From positions 6,156,353 through 6,220,352 of the forward strand of contig CP054936.1 in NCBI GenBank assembly GCA_013364255.1: 64,000 bases of DNA, written 5' to 3'. Below are positions 33,748 through 43,400 of this stretch, piece by piece. Positions within the stretch are counted from its first letter, which is position 1. Every line of letters starts with the position of its first letter. The translations under genes and the position numbers were made by a program. Origin of the DNA: Streptomyces seoulensis (GTDB taxonomy: Bacteria > Actinomycetota > Actinomycetes > Streptomycetales > Streptomycetaceae). Below the pieces are notes generated by a model. The model made no database searches and was not told where the DNA came from. It worked only from the letters and a program-made list of their open reading frames with translations.

Positions 33748-34997
33748 CCGCCCCCGAGCAGCGGCGGCAGCCACTCGCCCCCGGCCTCGACCTCGGCCCC
33801 GGCCTCACCCCCGCCCCTGCCTCCGGCCTCGGCCCCGTCCTCGACCGCGCGCCGTCCCCCGCGCCCGCCGTGCCGCCCGCGCCCGGCACCGCCTCCCCGC
33901 GCGGCGGCGCCGACCCGGTCAAGGTGCTGATGCGCCGTCACCGTGACCTGTGCGCGCACGCGGTCGACCCGCTGGAGATCGCCGCCGGCCTGGAGGCGCA
34001 CGGGGTCACCGACCGCACCGCCGCGCGCTTCCGCCACCGCGACGTCTTCTCCCTCGCCGAGGAGATGTACGCCCGCGTCGCACGCGACGCCGAGCCGGTC
34101 CCGTACCCGAGGCGCGCGGACCAACCCCGCGCCGGGATCGGGCCGTTCCTGCTCGCCCCGCTGCCCGGCGCCCTGTGCGCGGCGGGCCTCGCCGGACTGC
34201 GGCTGACCGACGGCCGCGCGCGCCTGGCGGTGGCCGCGGCCGCGGTCCTCGCCGTCGCCCTGGCCGTACGCGCCGTGCTCCGCCGAGGCCCCCTGGCCAC
34301 CGGCCGAGGCCGGCCGCCCGGCGACCGCGCTCCCGGCACCCGCGCCTGGACGTGCTGGCTCCTCGGCTACGCCGTGCTCGGCGACGGCCTGCTCGACGCG
34401 GCCGTCGGCGGCGGCCCCGACGGACTGCCCGACGGCACCGCCACCGGCCCCTGGCCCCTGGCCGCCGCGCCCGTGCTGGCGCTCGCCCTCGGCTGCGTTC
34501 CGGCGCTCTGCGCCGCCCACCTCTTCGCCGTGCGCGCCCGGCGGCGGCTGACGACCAGCCGCGGCCTGGACGAGTTCGCCGCCTCCGCACGGCCGCTGCT
34601 GCTGGGCCTGTTCGCCCTGTTCCTGGGCGCGCTGGCCGCGCTGCTCGCCGGGTGCGGCGCGGTCCTGCGCGAGCCCGCCGACCAGGCGCAGGTCCTCTCC
34701 CTGGGCGCCCTGCTGCTGCTCGCCCGCCTCCTCACCGTGCACGGTTTCCCCCACGTCCCGGCCGTCGCCCTCGGCACCGCCGCCCTGGCCGAGGCGGCCG
34801 CCCAGGCGAGCGTCTTCGCCGGCCGCCTCCCGGGCTGCGACGCGCTCGCGGTCCCGGTCGACACCGTGGTCGCCGCCTGGGGTCCGGGCGGGGTGCCCGC
34901 GCTGGTCTGCTCGGCGGCGGCCCTGGCCCTGCTGGCCCACGCGACCCACAACCTGAGCCGCGCCTCCGCACACGCCGGTACGGAGCCCCAGCCATGA
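33744..34997 (+). CDS. Polytopic membrane protein of the glycosyltransferase operon
   Basis: 417 residues. A Pro/Ala-rich arm (1-55) precedes a conserved-looking cytoplasmic module (VKVLMRRHRDLCAHAVDPLE; GVTDRTAARFRHRDVFSLAE, ~58-110), then seven or eight membrane helices to the end. The position directly after the PelF-like gene, in an ATGA overlap, parallels PelG of pel operons, but it is shorter than PelG and I do not see a MATE-like duplication. Role in polysaccharide export is an inference from context. Confidence 0.75.
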   Translation: MTAPEQRRQPLAPGLDLGPGLTPAPASGLGPVLDRAPSPAPAVPPAPGTASPRGGADPVKVLMRRHRDLCAHAVDPLEIAAGLEAHGVTDRTAARFRHRDVFSLAEEMYARVARDAEPVPYPRRADQPRAGIGPFLLAPLPGALCAAGLAGLRLTDGRARLAVAAAAVLAVALAVRAVLRRGPLATGRGRPPGDRAPGTRAWTCWLLGYAVLGDGLLDAAVGGGPDGLPDGTATGPWPLAAAPVLALALGCVPALCAAHLFAVRARRRLTTSRGLDEFAASARPLLLGLFALFLGALAALLAGCGAVLREPADQAQVLSLGALLLLARLLTVHGFPHVPAVALGTAALAEAAAQASVFAGRLPGCDALAVPVDTVVAAWGPGGVPALVCSAAALALLAHATHNLSRASAHAGTEPQP

Positions 34998-35641
34998 CAC
35001 CCACCCAGCCACCCACCGCCCCCACAGTCGTCCACGTCCCGCACTCCGGCCCGGGCCTGGGCGTACGCCGGTGCGCAGGGCCGACAGTGAGGCGCACCCG
35101 GCCGACGGCCGCGCTCGCGGCGAGCGCCCCCGCAGGCGACCGCGTCCCGTACTCCGCTCCGGGCCTGGGCTTACGCCGGTGCGCAGGGCCGACGTTGAGG
35201 CGCGTCCAGTCGACCGCCGGACCCGCGACCCGCGCCCCCGCCGACGCCCACGTCCCGCACCCTGACCCATGCCCCGGCGCACGCCGGAACGCACGCCGGG
35301 GCGCAGGGGCGGCCGTACGGCGTGCCCGGCCGCCCACCGTCCCCGCGACCCGCGCCCCCGCAAACACCCGCGCCCCGCACCCCAGGTCGCGTCCGGCCGT
35401 GGCGCGCGTTCGGCCGGACGCCACCGGCGCCCGTGTGCCCGCCCCCGCAGACACCCGCGACCGCACCGGACCGGAGTCGCCGACGCGGCCGGTCCGGCGC
35501 GCGTCGTCGGCGACCGGCCGTACCGCCGGAGCCGATCGCACCACCCTTTTCGAAGGAGAACACCAGATGACCACCGCCCGATCCGGAGCGTCCGGAGCAT
35601 CCGGGGCCACCGGAGCGCACATCCCGGGAGCCGCCCGATGA
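34994..35641 (+). CDS. Repeat-rich Arg/Pro ORF within the glycosyltransferase operon
   Basis: 215 codons open without interruption between genes, beginning in an ATGA overlap with the upstream gene (GGAG eight bases before). Residues ~14-150 are four imperfect 36-40-residue repeats of the type VPxSxPGLGxRRCAGPTxRR. The composition is very Arg/Pro/Ala-rich and no domain is recognised. An internal ATG at 35567, with a better ribosome site, would give only the last 24 residues. The repeat period is a multiple of three, which favours real translation, but GC-rich DNA can stay open by chance. Confidence 0.4.
   Translation: MTPTQPPTAPTVVHVPHSGPGLGVRRCAGPTVRRTRPTAALAASAPAGDRVPYSAPGLGLRRCAGPTLRRVQSTAGPATRAPADAHVPHPDPCPGARRNARRGAGAAVRRARPPTVPATRAPANTRAPHPRSRPAVARVRPDATGARVPAPADTRDRTGPESPTRPVRRASSATGRTAGADRTTLFEGEHQMTTARSGASGASGATGAHIPGAAR
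35038..35460 (+). repeat. Tandem ~108-120-bp repeats
   Basis: Units start near 35038, 35146, 35254 and 35374, each opening with a CCCG(C/T)AC-type block and ending around GCCCCCGC-rich DNA. The first two units are the most alike (108 bp each). All preserve one frame. Confidence 0.7.
35567..35641 (+). CDS. 24-residue minigene overlapping the epimerase start (alternative to the longer ORF)
   Basis: AAGGAG lies eight bases before ATG 35567, the best ribosome site in the vicinity. The peptide (MTTARSGASGASGATGAHIP and four more residues) ends in the ATGA that starts the epimerase gene. It may serve to couple ribosomes into that gene. It is in the same frame as the larger ORF from 34994, so only one of the two need be real. 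Confidence 0.4.
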   Translation: MTTARSGASGASGATGAHIPGAAR

Positions 35642-36600
35642 GGGTTCTGCTGATCGGAGCCAACGGATACCTCGGCCGGTTCGTCGCCGACCGCCTGCTC
35701 GCCGACCCGGCCGTCCAGCTCACCGCCCTCGGCCGCGGCGACGACGCCGACGTTCGCTTCGACCTCGCCACCGGCAGCCCGGGCGCGCTCACCCGCTTCC
35801 TGGACGCCGTCCACCCCGGCGTCGTCGTCAACTGCGCGGGCGCCACCCGCGGCGGCGCGCGCGAACTCACCCGGCACAACACCGTCGCCGTCGCCACCGT
35901 CTGCGAGGCCCTGCGCCGCAGCGGCTGCGGCGCCCGCCTGGTGCAGATCGGCTGCGGCGCGGAGTACGGGCCCAGCCAGCCCGGCTCCTCCACCGCCGAG
36001 GACGCCGTGCCCCGCCCCGGCGGCCCGTACGGCGTCAGCAAGCTCGCCGCCACCGAACTCGTCCTCGGCTCCGGCCTCGACGCCGTCGTCCTGCGGGTCT
36101 TCTCGCCCGCCGGGCCCGGCACCCCGGCCGGCTCCCCGCTCGGCCGGCTCGCCGAGGCCATGCGCCGCGCCATGCAGTCCGGCGACAGCGACCTCAAGCT
36201 CGGCGGTCTCGGCGTCCAGCGGGACTTCGTCGACGTACGCGACGTGGCGCGCGCCGTGCACGCCGCCTCGCTGTCGGCCGCCCAGGGCGTCATCAACATC
36301 GGCTCCGGCCGCGCCGTCCGGCTGCGCGAGGCCGCCTCCGTCCTGGCCCGCGTGGCCGGCTACGGCGGCACCCTGCTCGAACTCGACGCCCCGCCCGGCG
36401 GCCACCTCAGAGGCGGCATCGGCCACCCCCGCTCCGACCCGGACCACCCCTCCCCGATGGCGTACCCGTACCCCGACGGCTGCGGCAGCTGGCAGCAGGC
36501 CGACGTGCGCACCGCCCGCGACCGGCTCGGCTGGCGGCCGCGGATCAGCCTGGAGGAGTCGCTCGCCGACATCTGGATGGAGGCGGCATGCCGCATCTGA
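35638..36600 (+). CDS. NAD-dependent nucleotide-sugar epimerase/dehydratase
   Basis: 320-residue extended short-chain dehydrogenase. The nucleotide-binding GANGYLG is at residues 7-13, and the catalytic pair is YGVSK near 130 (PYGVSKLAATELV). The acceptor region (GLGVQRDFVDVRDVARAVHA) is typical of sugar-nucleotide enzymes. It would supply an activated sugar, perhaps by 4-epimerisation, to the glycosyltransferase encoded upstream. The start ATG overlaps the previous stop; its end overlaps the next gene by 13 bases. Confidence 0.85.
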   Translation: MRVLLIGANGYLGRFVADRLLADPAVQLTALGRGDDADVRFDLATGSPGALTRFLDAVHPGVVVNCAGATRGGARELTRHNTVAVATVCEALRRSGCGARLVQIGCGAEYGPSQPGSSTAEDAVPRPGGPYGVSKLAATELVLGSGLDAVVLRVFSPAGPGTPAGSPLGRLAEAMRRAMQSGDSDLKLGGLGVQRDFVDVRDVARAVHAASLSAAQGVINIGSGRAVRLREAASVLARVAGYGGTLLELDAPPGGHLRGGIGHPRSDPDHPSPMAYPYPDGCGSWQQADVRTARDRLGWRPRISLEESLADIWMEAACRI

Positions 36601-37370
36601 CCGGCACGGCGACCGACGGCACGGCGACCGGCGGTCCGGCCACCGACGCTCCGGCCATCGGACTGCGCACCGGCCTCGGCGCGCCCGGCTGCGCCCACCC
36701 GCTGCTGGCCTCCGCCGAGTGGAACTCGCTGGCCCGGACCGGCGCCCCGCTGGACTGGGTCGTCCTCGACGTGGCGCACGGCGGTCCCGGCGTCCGGCCC
36801 GACCCGCACTGCCTGGACGCCGCCGGGCGGCTGCGCAACGCGGGCGTGCGGGTCCTCGGCCACCTCGACGCCGGCCACGGCGCCCGCTCCCGCGTCGAAC
36901 TGGTCGCCGACGCGCACCGCTACCTGGAGTGGTATCAGGTCGACGGCTTCCTCCTGGAGCACTGTCCCGCCGACCGCGCGTCCCTGCCCGAGGTCCGCCG
37001 CACGGTCACCGCGCTGCGCGCGCTGCACGGCGAGGCCCACGTCGTCCTCGGCCACGGCACCCATCCGTACCCCGGATACGCCGAGAACGCCGACCAGTTG
37101 GTGACCTTCAACGGTCCCTGGCACCGCTACCGCTGGTCGCAGGCGGCCGAGTGGACCGCCGAGTATCCGCCCGAGCGCTTCTGCCACTTGGTGCACGGCG
37201 TGCCGCGCGGCCATCTCGACGAGGCGCTGCGCATCGCCCGCTGGCAGGGGGCGGCGACGATCTGGTTCACCGACCGCACGGACCGCGGCCGGCACGCCCG
37301 TCCCTGGGAGGGGCTGCCCGGCTACTGGGACGACATCGTCTCGCGTACCGGAACAGGTGTCTCGGAATGA
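36588..37370 (+). CDS. Spherulation-specific family 4 (spherulin-4/GH135-like) protein
   Basis: 260-residue protein of the spherulin-4 family, whose fungal member Sph3 (GH135) hydrolyses galactosaminogalactan. The TIM-barrel-like motifs are visible: WVVLDVAHGGPG, VLGHLDAGHGARS, YLEWYQVDGFLLEHCP and IWFTDRT. There is no signal peptide, unlike a secreted glycosidase. It overlaps the epimerase gene by 13 bases. Context and family together suggest processing of an aminosugar polymer. Catalytic activity is not shown for bacterial members of this kind. Confidence 0.78.
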   Translation: MPHLTGTATDGTATGGPATDAPAIGLRTGLGAPGCAHPLLASAEWNSLARTGAPLDWVVLDVAHGGPGVRPDPHCLDAAGRLRNAGVRVLGHLDAGHGARSRVELVADAHRYLEWYQVDGFLLEHCPADRASLPEVRRTVTALRALHGEAHVVLGHGTHPYPGYAENADQLVTFNGPWHRYRWSQAAEWTAEYPPERFCHLVHGVPRGHLDEALRIARWQGAATIWFTDRTDRGRHARPWEGLPGYWDDIVSRTGTGVSE

Positions 37371-37433
37371 AGAAAGGCGTGGCAGTGTTACGGAGAGAAC
37401 AACTGTAGTGATTGACCGACCAACGGAGTCCCC

Positions 37434-38612
37434 GTGTCGTTGCCACCCCTGGTCGAGCCGGCTGCCGAGCTCACCGTAGACGAGGTTCGCAGGTACTCCC
37501 GCCACCTGATCATCCCGGATGTCGGGATGGACGGGCAGAAGCGGCTGAAGAACGCGAAGGTGCTCTGTGTGGGCGCCGGCGGCCTGGGCTCGCCGGCGCT
37601 GATGTACCTGGCGGCGGCGGGCGTGGGCACGCTCGGCATCGTGGAGTTCGACGAGGTCGACGAGTCGAACCTGCAGCGCCAGATCATCCACAGCCAGTCC
37701 GACATCGGCCGCTCCAAGGCCGAGTCCGCGCGGGACAGCGTCCAGGGCATCAATCCGTACGTGAACGTGATCCTCCACGAAGAGCGGCTCGAAGCCGAGA
37801 ACGTGATGGACATCTTCAGCCAGTACGACCTGATCGTCGACGGCACGGACAACTTCGCGACCCGTTACCTGGTCAACGACGCGTGCGTGCTGCTGAACAA
37901 GCCGTATGTGTGGGGCTCCATCTACCGCTTCGACGGCCAGGCGTCGGTCTTCTGGTCCGAGCACGGCCCCTGCTACCGCTGCCTCTACCCGGAGCCCCCG
38001 CCCCCCGGCATGGTTCCCTCCTGCGCCGAGGGCGGCGTCCTGGGCGTGCTGTGCGCGTCCATCGGCTCCATCCAGGTCAACGAGGCCATCAAGCTCCTCG
38101 CGGGCATCGGCGAGCCGCTGGTCGGCCGTCTGATGATCTACGACGCCCTGGAGATGCAGTACCGCCAGGTCAAGGTCCGCAAGGACCCCGACTGCGCGGT
38201 CTGCGGCCAGAACCCGACCGTCACCGAACTCATCGACTACGAGGCCTTCTGCGGCGTCGTCTCCGAGGAGGCCCAGGCGGCGGCGGCCGACTCCACGATC
38301 ACTCCCAAGCAGCTCAAGGAGTGGATCGACGACGGCGAGAACATCGAACTGATCGACGTCCGCGAGCCGAACGAGTTCGAGATCGTCGCCATCCCGGGCG
38401 CCCGCCTGATCCCGAAGAACGAGTTCCTCATGGGCAACGCCCTGGAGGGCCTCCCGCAGGACAAGAAGATCGTCCTGAACTGCAAGACGGGTGTCCGCAG
38501 TGCGGAAGTCCTCGCCGTCCTGAAGTCCGCGGGCTTCTCCGACGCCGTCCACGTCGGCGGCGGCGTCATCGGCTGGGTCAACCAGATCGAACCCCACAAG
38601 CCGGTGTACTGA
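37434..38612 (+). CDS. moeZ: Adenylyltransferase/sulfurtransferase MoeZ
   Basis: 392-residue sulfur-carrier activating enzyme. The N-terminal ThiF/E1 domain has GAGGLGSP (~47) and zinc CxxC pairs (one is CAVCGQNP, ~255). The C-terminal rhodanese domain (~290-390) has the active Cys in LNCKTGVRS (~350). In actinobacteria MoeZ activates sulfur carriers (MoaD2, CysO, ThiS-type) for molybdopterin, cysteine, thioquinolobactin-like or 2-thiosugar pathways. GTG start with GGAG six bases upstream. It is monocistronic and faces a convergent peptidase gene. Confidence 0.93.
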   Translation: MSLPPLVEPAAELTVDEVRRYSRHLIIPDVGMDGQKRLKNAKVLCVGAGGLGSPALMYLAAAGVGTLGIVEFDEVDESNLQRQIIHSQSDIGRSKAESARDSVQGINPYVNVILHEERLEAENVMDIFSQYDLIVDGTDNFATRYLVNDACVLLNKPYVWGSIYRFDGQASVFWSEHGPCYRCLYPEPPPPGMVPSCAEGGVLGVLCASIGSIQVNEAIKLLAGIGEPLVGRLMIYDALEMQYRQVKVRKDPDCAVCGQNPTVTELIDYEAFCGVVSEEAQAAAADSTITPKQLKEWIDDGENIELIDVREPNEFEIVAIPGARLIPKNEFLMGNALEGLPQDKKIVLNCKTGVRSAEVLAVLKSAGFSDAVHVGGGVIGWVNQIEPHKPVY

Positions 38613-38647
38613 GCCTGTCGCCCGGTTCACCCGGGTTTCTCTCGCGG

Positions 38648-38673
38648 CGGGCGGGGGCGGGGGCGGGGGCGGG
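38648..38673 (+). other. G-run tract with G-quadruplex potential
   Basis: Five runs of three to five G separated by single C residues between the convergent moeZ and peptidase genes. The spacing satisfies the G-quadruplex rule on the + strand. Confidence 0.5.
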
Positions 38674-38678
38674 AGAGG

Positions 38679-40226
38679 TCAGGAGCAGACCGTTCCCGGG
38701 GCCGGCAGTCTGCCGTCGAGCAGGTAGCCGTTGACCGCGTTCTGGACGCACTTGTTCTTGCTGTCGTAGGCGCCGTGGCCTTGGCCCTTGTAGGTCAGTT
38801 CGACGGCGACGCCCTTGCCGAGCGCGTCCACCATCTTCTTCGCGCCCTCGTACGGGGTGGCCGGGTCGCCCGTGTTGCCCACGACGAGGACCGGCGCCGA
38901 GCCGGGCGCGCTCACGTCGGGGTGGTCGGCCGCGCCCTTGACCGGCCAGTCGGTGCAGCTCAGCATGGACCAGGCCAGGAAGTCCCCGAACAGCGGCGAG
39001 GCCGCCCGGAACGCGGGCAGCTTCTTCTGGACGTACGCCGCGTCGTACCGCTGCTTCTCGTCGGCGCAGTTGACGGCGACGTTCGCCGCCGCGAGGTTGC
39101 TGTACTCGCCGTTCTGGTCGCGGCCGTTCATCGCGTCGGACAGCAGCATCAGGATCCGGCCGTCGCCCTCGTAGGCGTCCTCCAGGCCCTCGGTGAGGGG
39201 CTGCCACAGTTCCTTGGAGTAGAGGGCCTGGGCGATGCCGTTGGTCGCCGCGGTCTGGGTCAGGCGGCGCGGGAAGATGCCCTGGATCGGGTGGGCGTCG
39301 AGCTTCTTGAGCAGCGCGGCGATCCGGTTCTTCACGTCCTGCGCCGAGTCGCCGACGGGACAGTCGGCGACCTGCGACACACAGTTCCGCGCGAAGTTGT
39401 CCATGGCCAGCTGGAAGCCCTTGGCCTGGCCGAGCGAGCTCTGCTCGGGGTCCTGGGTGGGGTCGACGACCCCGTCGAGGACGGCGCGGCCGACCTTGTG
39501 CGGGAACAGGTGGGCGTACACGCCGCCCAGTTCGGTGCCGTAGGAGATGCCGAAGTAGTGCAGCTTCTCGTCGCCGAGGACCTGGCGCATGAGGTCCATG
39601 TCGCGGGCCGCGTCGGTGGTGCGCACGTACGGGAGGACCTTGCCGGAGTTCTTCTCGCAGGCCGCGTTGAACCGAGCGGTGTTCTTCAGGTACGTGGCCC
39701 GCTCGGCGGCGTCGTCGGGGGTCGCGTCCTGCTGGAAGTACTGGTCCAGCTGGCTGTCGCTCTCGCACACCACGGGCGTGCTGCGGCCCACCCCGCGCGG
39801 GTCGAAGCTGACCAGGTCGTAGCGGGTGCGCAGCTTGGCGTAGTCCGGGGCGAAGGAGGGCAGGGTGCTCACGCCCGAGCCGCCGGGGCCGCCGAAGTTG
39901 TAGATCAGCGAGCCGATGCGCTTGCCCGGTCCGCTCGCCTTCGCCCGGATCAGCGCGATGCCGATCGTCTCGCCGTTCGGCTTGGCCCAGTTCAGGGGCG
40001 CCCGCATCGTGGCGCACTGCCAGGCGCCGCCGCCCGGCGGCGGGGACGGTGCCGTGCCGCCGCCCTCGGCCGCGGAGGGCGGCGGGCAGTCCTTCCAGGC
40101 CGGCGTCTGCCCCGACGGGGCCCCGCCGCCCGGGCCGGTGTCGTCGCCGCACCCCGCCAGCAGGGCGGCCAGCAGGACGGCGGTCGAGGTCAGGGCGGCG
40201 GCGCGCAGCCCGCGGGGGTTCGGCAT
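38679..40226 (-). CDS. Secreted tripeptidyl aminopeptidase-like lipoprotein (SlpD/SlpE type)
   Basis: 515-residue exported alpha/beta-hydrolase. A signal sequence ends in lipobox LLAGC with Cys26. The catalytic domain has oxyanion motif YNFGGPGGSG, nucleophile elbow GISYG (Ser near 228), acid in GNTGDPATPYE and His in GQGHGAYD. It belongs to the Streptomyces mycelium-associated proteinase group SlpD/SlpE, which release N-terminal tripeptides and matter for growth in S. lividans. It faces moeZ convergently and is followed upstream by a tandem-repeat gap. Confidence 0.88.
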   Translation of the reverse strand: MPNPRGLRAAALTSTAVLLAALLAGCGDDTGPGGGAPSGQTPAWKDCPPPSAAEGGGTAPSPPPGGGAWQCATMRAPLNWAKPNGETIGIALIRAKASGPGKRIGSLIYNFGGPGGSGVSTLPSFAPDYAKLRTRYDLVSFDPRGVGRSTPVVCESDSQLDQYFQQDATPDDAAERATYLKNTARFNAACEKNSGKVLPYVRTTDAARDMDLMRQVLGDEKLHYFGISYGTELGGVYAHLFPHKVGRAVLDGVVDPTQDPEQSSLGQAKGFQLAMDNFARNCVSQVADCPVGDSAQDVKNRIAALLKKLDAHPIQGIFPRRLTQTAATNGIAQALYSKELWQPLTEGLEDAYEGDGRILMLLSDAMNGRDQNGEYSNLAAANVAVNCADEKQRYDAAYVQKKLPAFRAASPLFGDFLAWSMLSCTDWPVKGAADHPDVSAPGSAPVLVVGNTGDPATPYEGAKKMVDALGKGVAVELTYKGQGHGAYDSKNKCVQNAVNGYLLDGRLPAPGTVCS

Positions 40227-40277
40227 GCCCCCATCCTCACGCCGCGGGCGGCCGCCCGCGCGGGACGCGGGCCGTCC

Positions 40278-40408
40278 GGGCTACGCGGCTACCGGGAGCC
40301 CTTACGGCCGCGGCCACAGGGGTCCCGTACGGCTGCGGCCACCGGGGTCCTGTACGGCTGCGGCGACAGGGACCCTCTGCGGCTGCGGCTACAGGGATCC
40401 CTTGCGGC
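40278..40408. repeat. ~30-bp tandem repeats at the 3' end of the giant membrane protein gene
   Basis: Five imperfect units of about 30 bp (for example CGGCCACAGGGGTCCCGTAC, then GGCTG). The last unit covers the stop codon and last codons of the leftward gene ending at 40389. The outer units are degenerate copies of the same end. Confidence 0.8.
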
Positions 40409-43400
40409 TGAGGTGGTTGAAGGCCAGCCAGCCCGGCAGCACCGGCAGCCACAGGGTCAGCAGCCGGAACATCAGCACCGCGGGCGCGGCCACCTCCTTG
40501 GGCAGCCCCACGGCGATCAGACCGACCGTCAGCGTCGCCTCGACCGCGCCCACGCCGCCCGGGGTCGGCGCGGCGGAGCCGAGCGCGTTGCCGGCCAGGA
40601 AGACGACCGCGACGCTGGCGATGCTCAGCGAGGTCGACTCGTCGCCGAACGCCCGGATCGAGGCGTCCAGACACATCACGAAGCAGGCCGTCAGCAGCAG
40701 CATGCCGCCGATGCCGGTGATCAGCTTCTGCGGCCGCTGGAGCACGTCCAGCATGCGCGGCACGACGCCCGCGAACAGCGACCGTACGCGCGTGACGACG
40801 AACTTCCGCAGGAACGGCACCGAGGTGACCACCAGCACCAGCACCGCGACCGTCAGCAGACCCGCGATGACCGTCCGGGACGGCGAGAGCGACGGCGTCT
40901 TCTCGGTGCCGGTCAGATAGCCGAACGACAGCAGCATCAGGATGTGGCAGCCGAGCCCGAACAACTGCGACGCGCCGACGCTGGCCACCGCGAGCCCGGG
41001 GCGTACGCCGGCGCGCTGGAGGAAGCGCGTGTTCAGGGCCACGCCGCCGACCGCCGCCGGCGCGACGATCTTCACGAACGATCCGGCGACCTGCGCCGCC
41101 ACGGTCCGCACGAAGGGCACCCGCTCCGGTACGAACCCGAGCAGCGCCATCGCGGCGGCCACGTAGCTGAGCGCCGAGAACAGCACCGCCGCGATCAGCC
41201 AGCCCCACTGGGCGTGCACGAAGAGCGTGCCGAACTGGAGGTGCGTGAGCTGGGTCAGCAGGTAGTACGCGCCGATGGCGCCCGCGATGAAACTGATCAG
41301 GGTGCGCGGCCGCACCCGCTCCAGCCGGGCCGGCTCGACCGGCGCCTGCGGCCTGATCCGCAGCACCTGGTGCCGGATCTGCGTCAGCAGATCCTCCTCG
41401 CGGGCCTCCTCTATGGCCTCGTCGATGGCCCGCTTCTCGGCCCGCGCCTCGGCCCGCTCCGCCTTCTTGGCGCCCTTGTCGCGCTTGTCGGTCCGCTCCG
41501 TGCGTTCGGTCCGTTCGGTGCGTTCAAGTCGTTCGGTGCGTTCGAGTCGTTCGGTTCGCTCGGCTTTTTCGGCTTCTTCCGCCCTTGCGGCCGTCGTTTC
41601 GGCCTGGTCGGTCCCGTCCGGCCGGCCGGGTTCGTCGGCCGCGGGCTGTCCGGCGCCGTCCTTCTCGGCCTGCTCCAGCCGGGCCTGCTTGGCCTGCCGG
41701 GACGCCTCCAGGACCGCCTCGCGCTCCCGCTGCGCCCGCTCCCGCGCCAGCCTGCGCAGCGTGGCGCGGGTGCCGCGGGTCAGCGCGATGGGCTGGAGCA
41801 TCGGCAGGCAGTCGGCGACCGCGTCGGGGCCCAGCACGCCGACCGCGGAGGCCACCGCGCGCTCGGCGCCCACCCGCAGGCCGAGCGTCGTCACCAGCTG
41901 TGCCACGTCCATGCGCAGCAGCAGATCGCCGGCCGCGATCTCACCGCCGCGCAGATCGGTGAGGACCACCCTGCCGGAACGATCCACCACGATCGCGTCA
42001 CCCGCGAGCCTGCGGTGCGCGATGCGCCGCGACTGGAGCGCCCGCACCTGCTGCCAGGTGTGGTGCAGCAACGCGTCGGTGATCTCCTCGTCGGCCAGCG
42101 AGTCCAGGGTGCGCCCGCCGGTGTGCTCGTAGACCAGCATCACGGCGTCGGGGCCCAGCTCGGAGGTCGCGATCAGCTTGGGCGCGTTGGCGCCGGCCGC
42201 GATCGCCGCGTACGCGAGCAGCGCCTCCTGCTCCAGGGCCTGGCGCAGCGACTGGAGGCTGCTGCGGGTGGCGAAGCCGCGCAGGGTGAGGTTGCGCCAC
42301 ACCCGGTAGAAGAAGCCCTGCGCCTGCTGCTCGCGGTCGACGACCGTGACGTCCAGCGGCGGGCCGTCCTCCAGGGTGACGAAGTAGCGCCGGCCCCGGT
42401 CGCCGTTCTCCGCCGCGGTCTCCGCCAGCTCCTCGCGGGCCGCGCTGACGGGGTGGAAGCCCACGGTGCGCAGGCCCGCCATGAGGGTCCGTCCGGTGGG
42501 CCGTACGTTCGGCGAGCCGACCGCGTACAGGGTGCCGTAGGCGATGGTCCAGCCGATCAGCACCGTCAGGATGATCGAGAACGGTGTCGTGTAGCCGGTG
42601 ACCAGCATCGAGAAGGCGTCCAGCAGCAGCACGATCAGCAGCACCGAGCGCCAGCGCGGTCTGCGGGACATGCCGACCGCGGTCATGTAGGCGATGACCG
42701 GGGCGAGATAGCCGTGCACCGGGTCGGTCAGCGCGTGCAGGTCGCCGGGGGAGGGCTGGGTGAGCGCCTCCTGGATCGAGTGCGGGGCGGCCTTGGCCAC
42801 CCACAGGTCGGTGGCGAGCGTCACCCCGTGCGCGAGGACCGCCGCGAGGACGCCGTCGGCGATGCGCAGCCCGTCGCGTTTGATCAGGCGTTCGATCGCG
42901 AAGGCGACCGGCACCAGCAGGATCGCGATGCTGGACACCAGGCCGGCGATCTTGATGAGCAGGTCGGGCGCCTGTCCGGTGCCCTTGTTGATGTCCTGTT
43001 CGAGGCCCGAGGTGGTGCCGTGCGCGAACGCGGCGATCGCCAGGAGGATCACGATCGCGAGCACGCCCACCAGGAGCCGCATCAGGTCCGAGGGCCGGTG
43101 CACGCGCGCGGGGAGCAGCGGTTCGTCGCCCTCCACCTCGTCGATGTGGGTCACCTCCGCGCCGCCCGGCTGCTCCGGCCGCCGCCCCGAGGCCGCCCGC
43201 TCGTCGGCCGAACGGCCCTGGTCCTCGGCCGGGCGGTCGTCGCGCTCCTCGGCCGAACGTTCCTGGTCATCGGCCGAACGGCCCTGGTCCGTCATACGAT
43301 CCTGGTCCGCCGTACGATCCTGGTCCGCGCCGCCGGCGCCCGGGTCCGGGCGCGACGAGACCCCAGAGGTGCCCTCCGCGCCGTCGGGGTGCACACCCTG

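Noticed and set aside
38648..38673. G-rich tract as a meaningful regulatory G-quadruplex
   Set aside because: It lies between convergent gene ends in very GC-rich DNA; the pattern is easily produced by chance, so I list it only as a feature.
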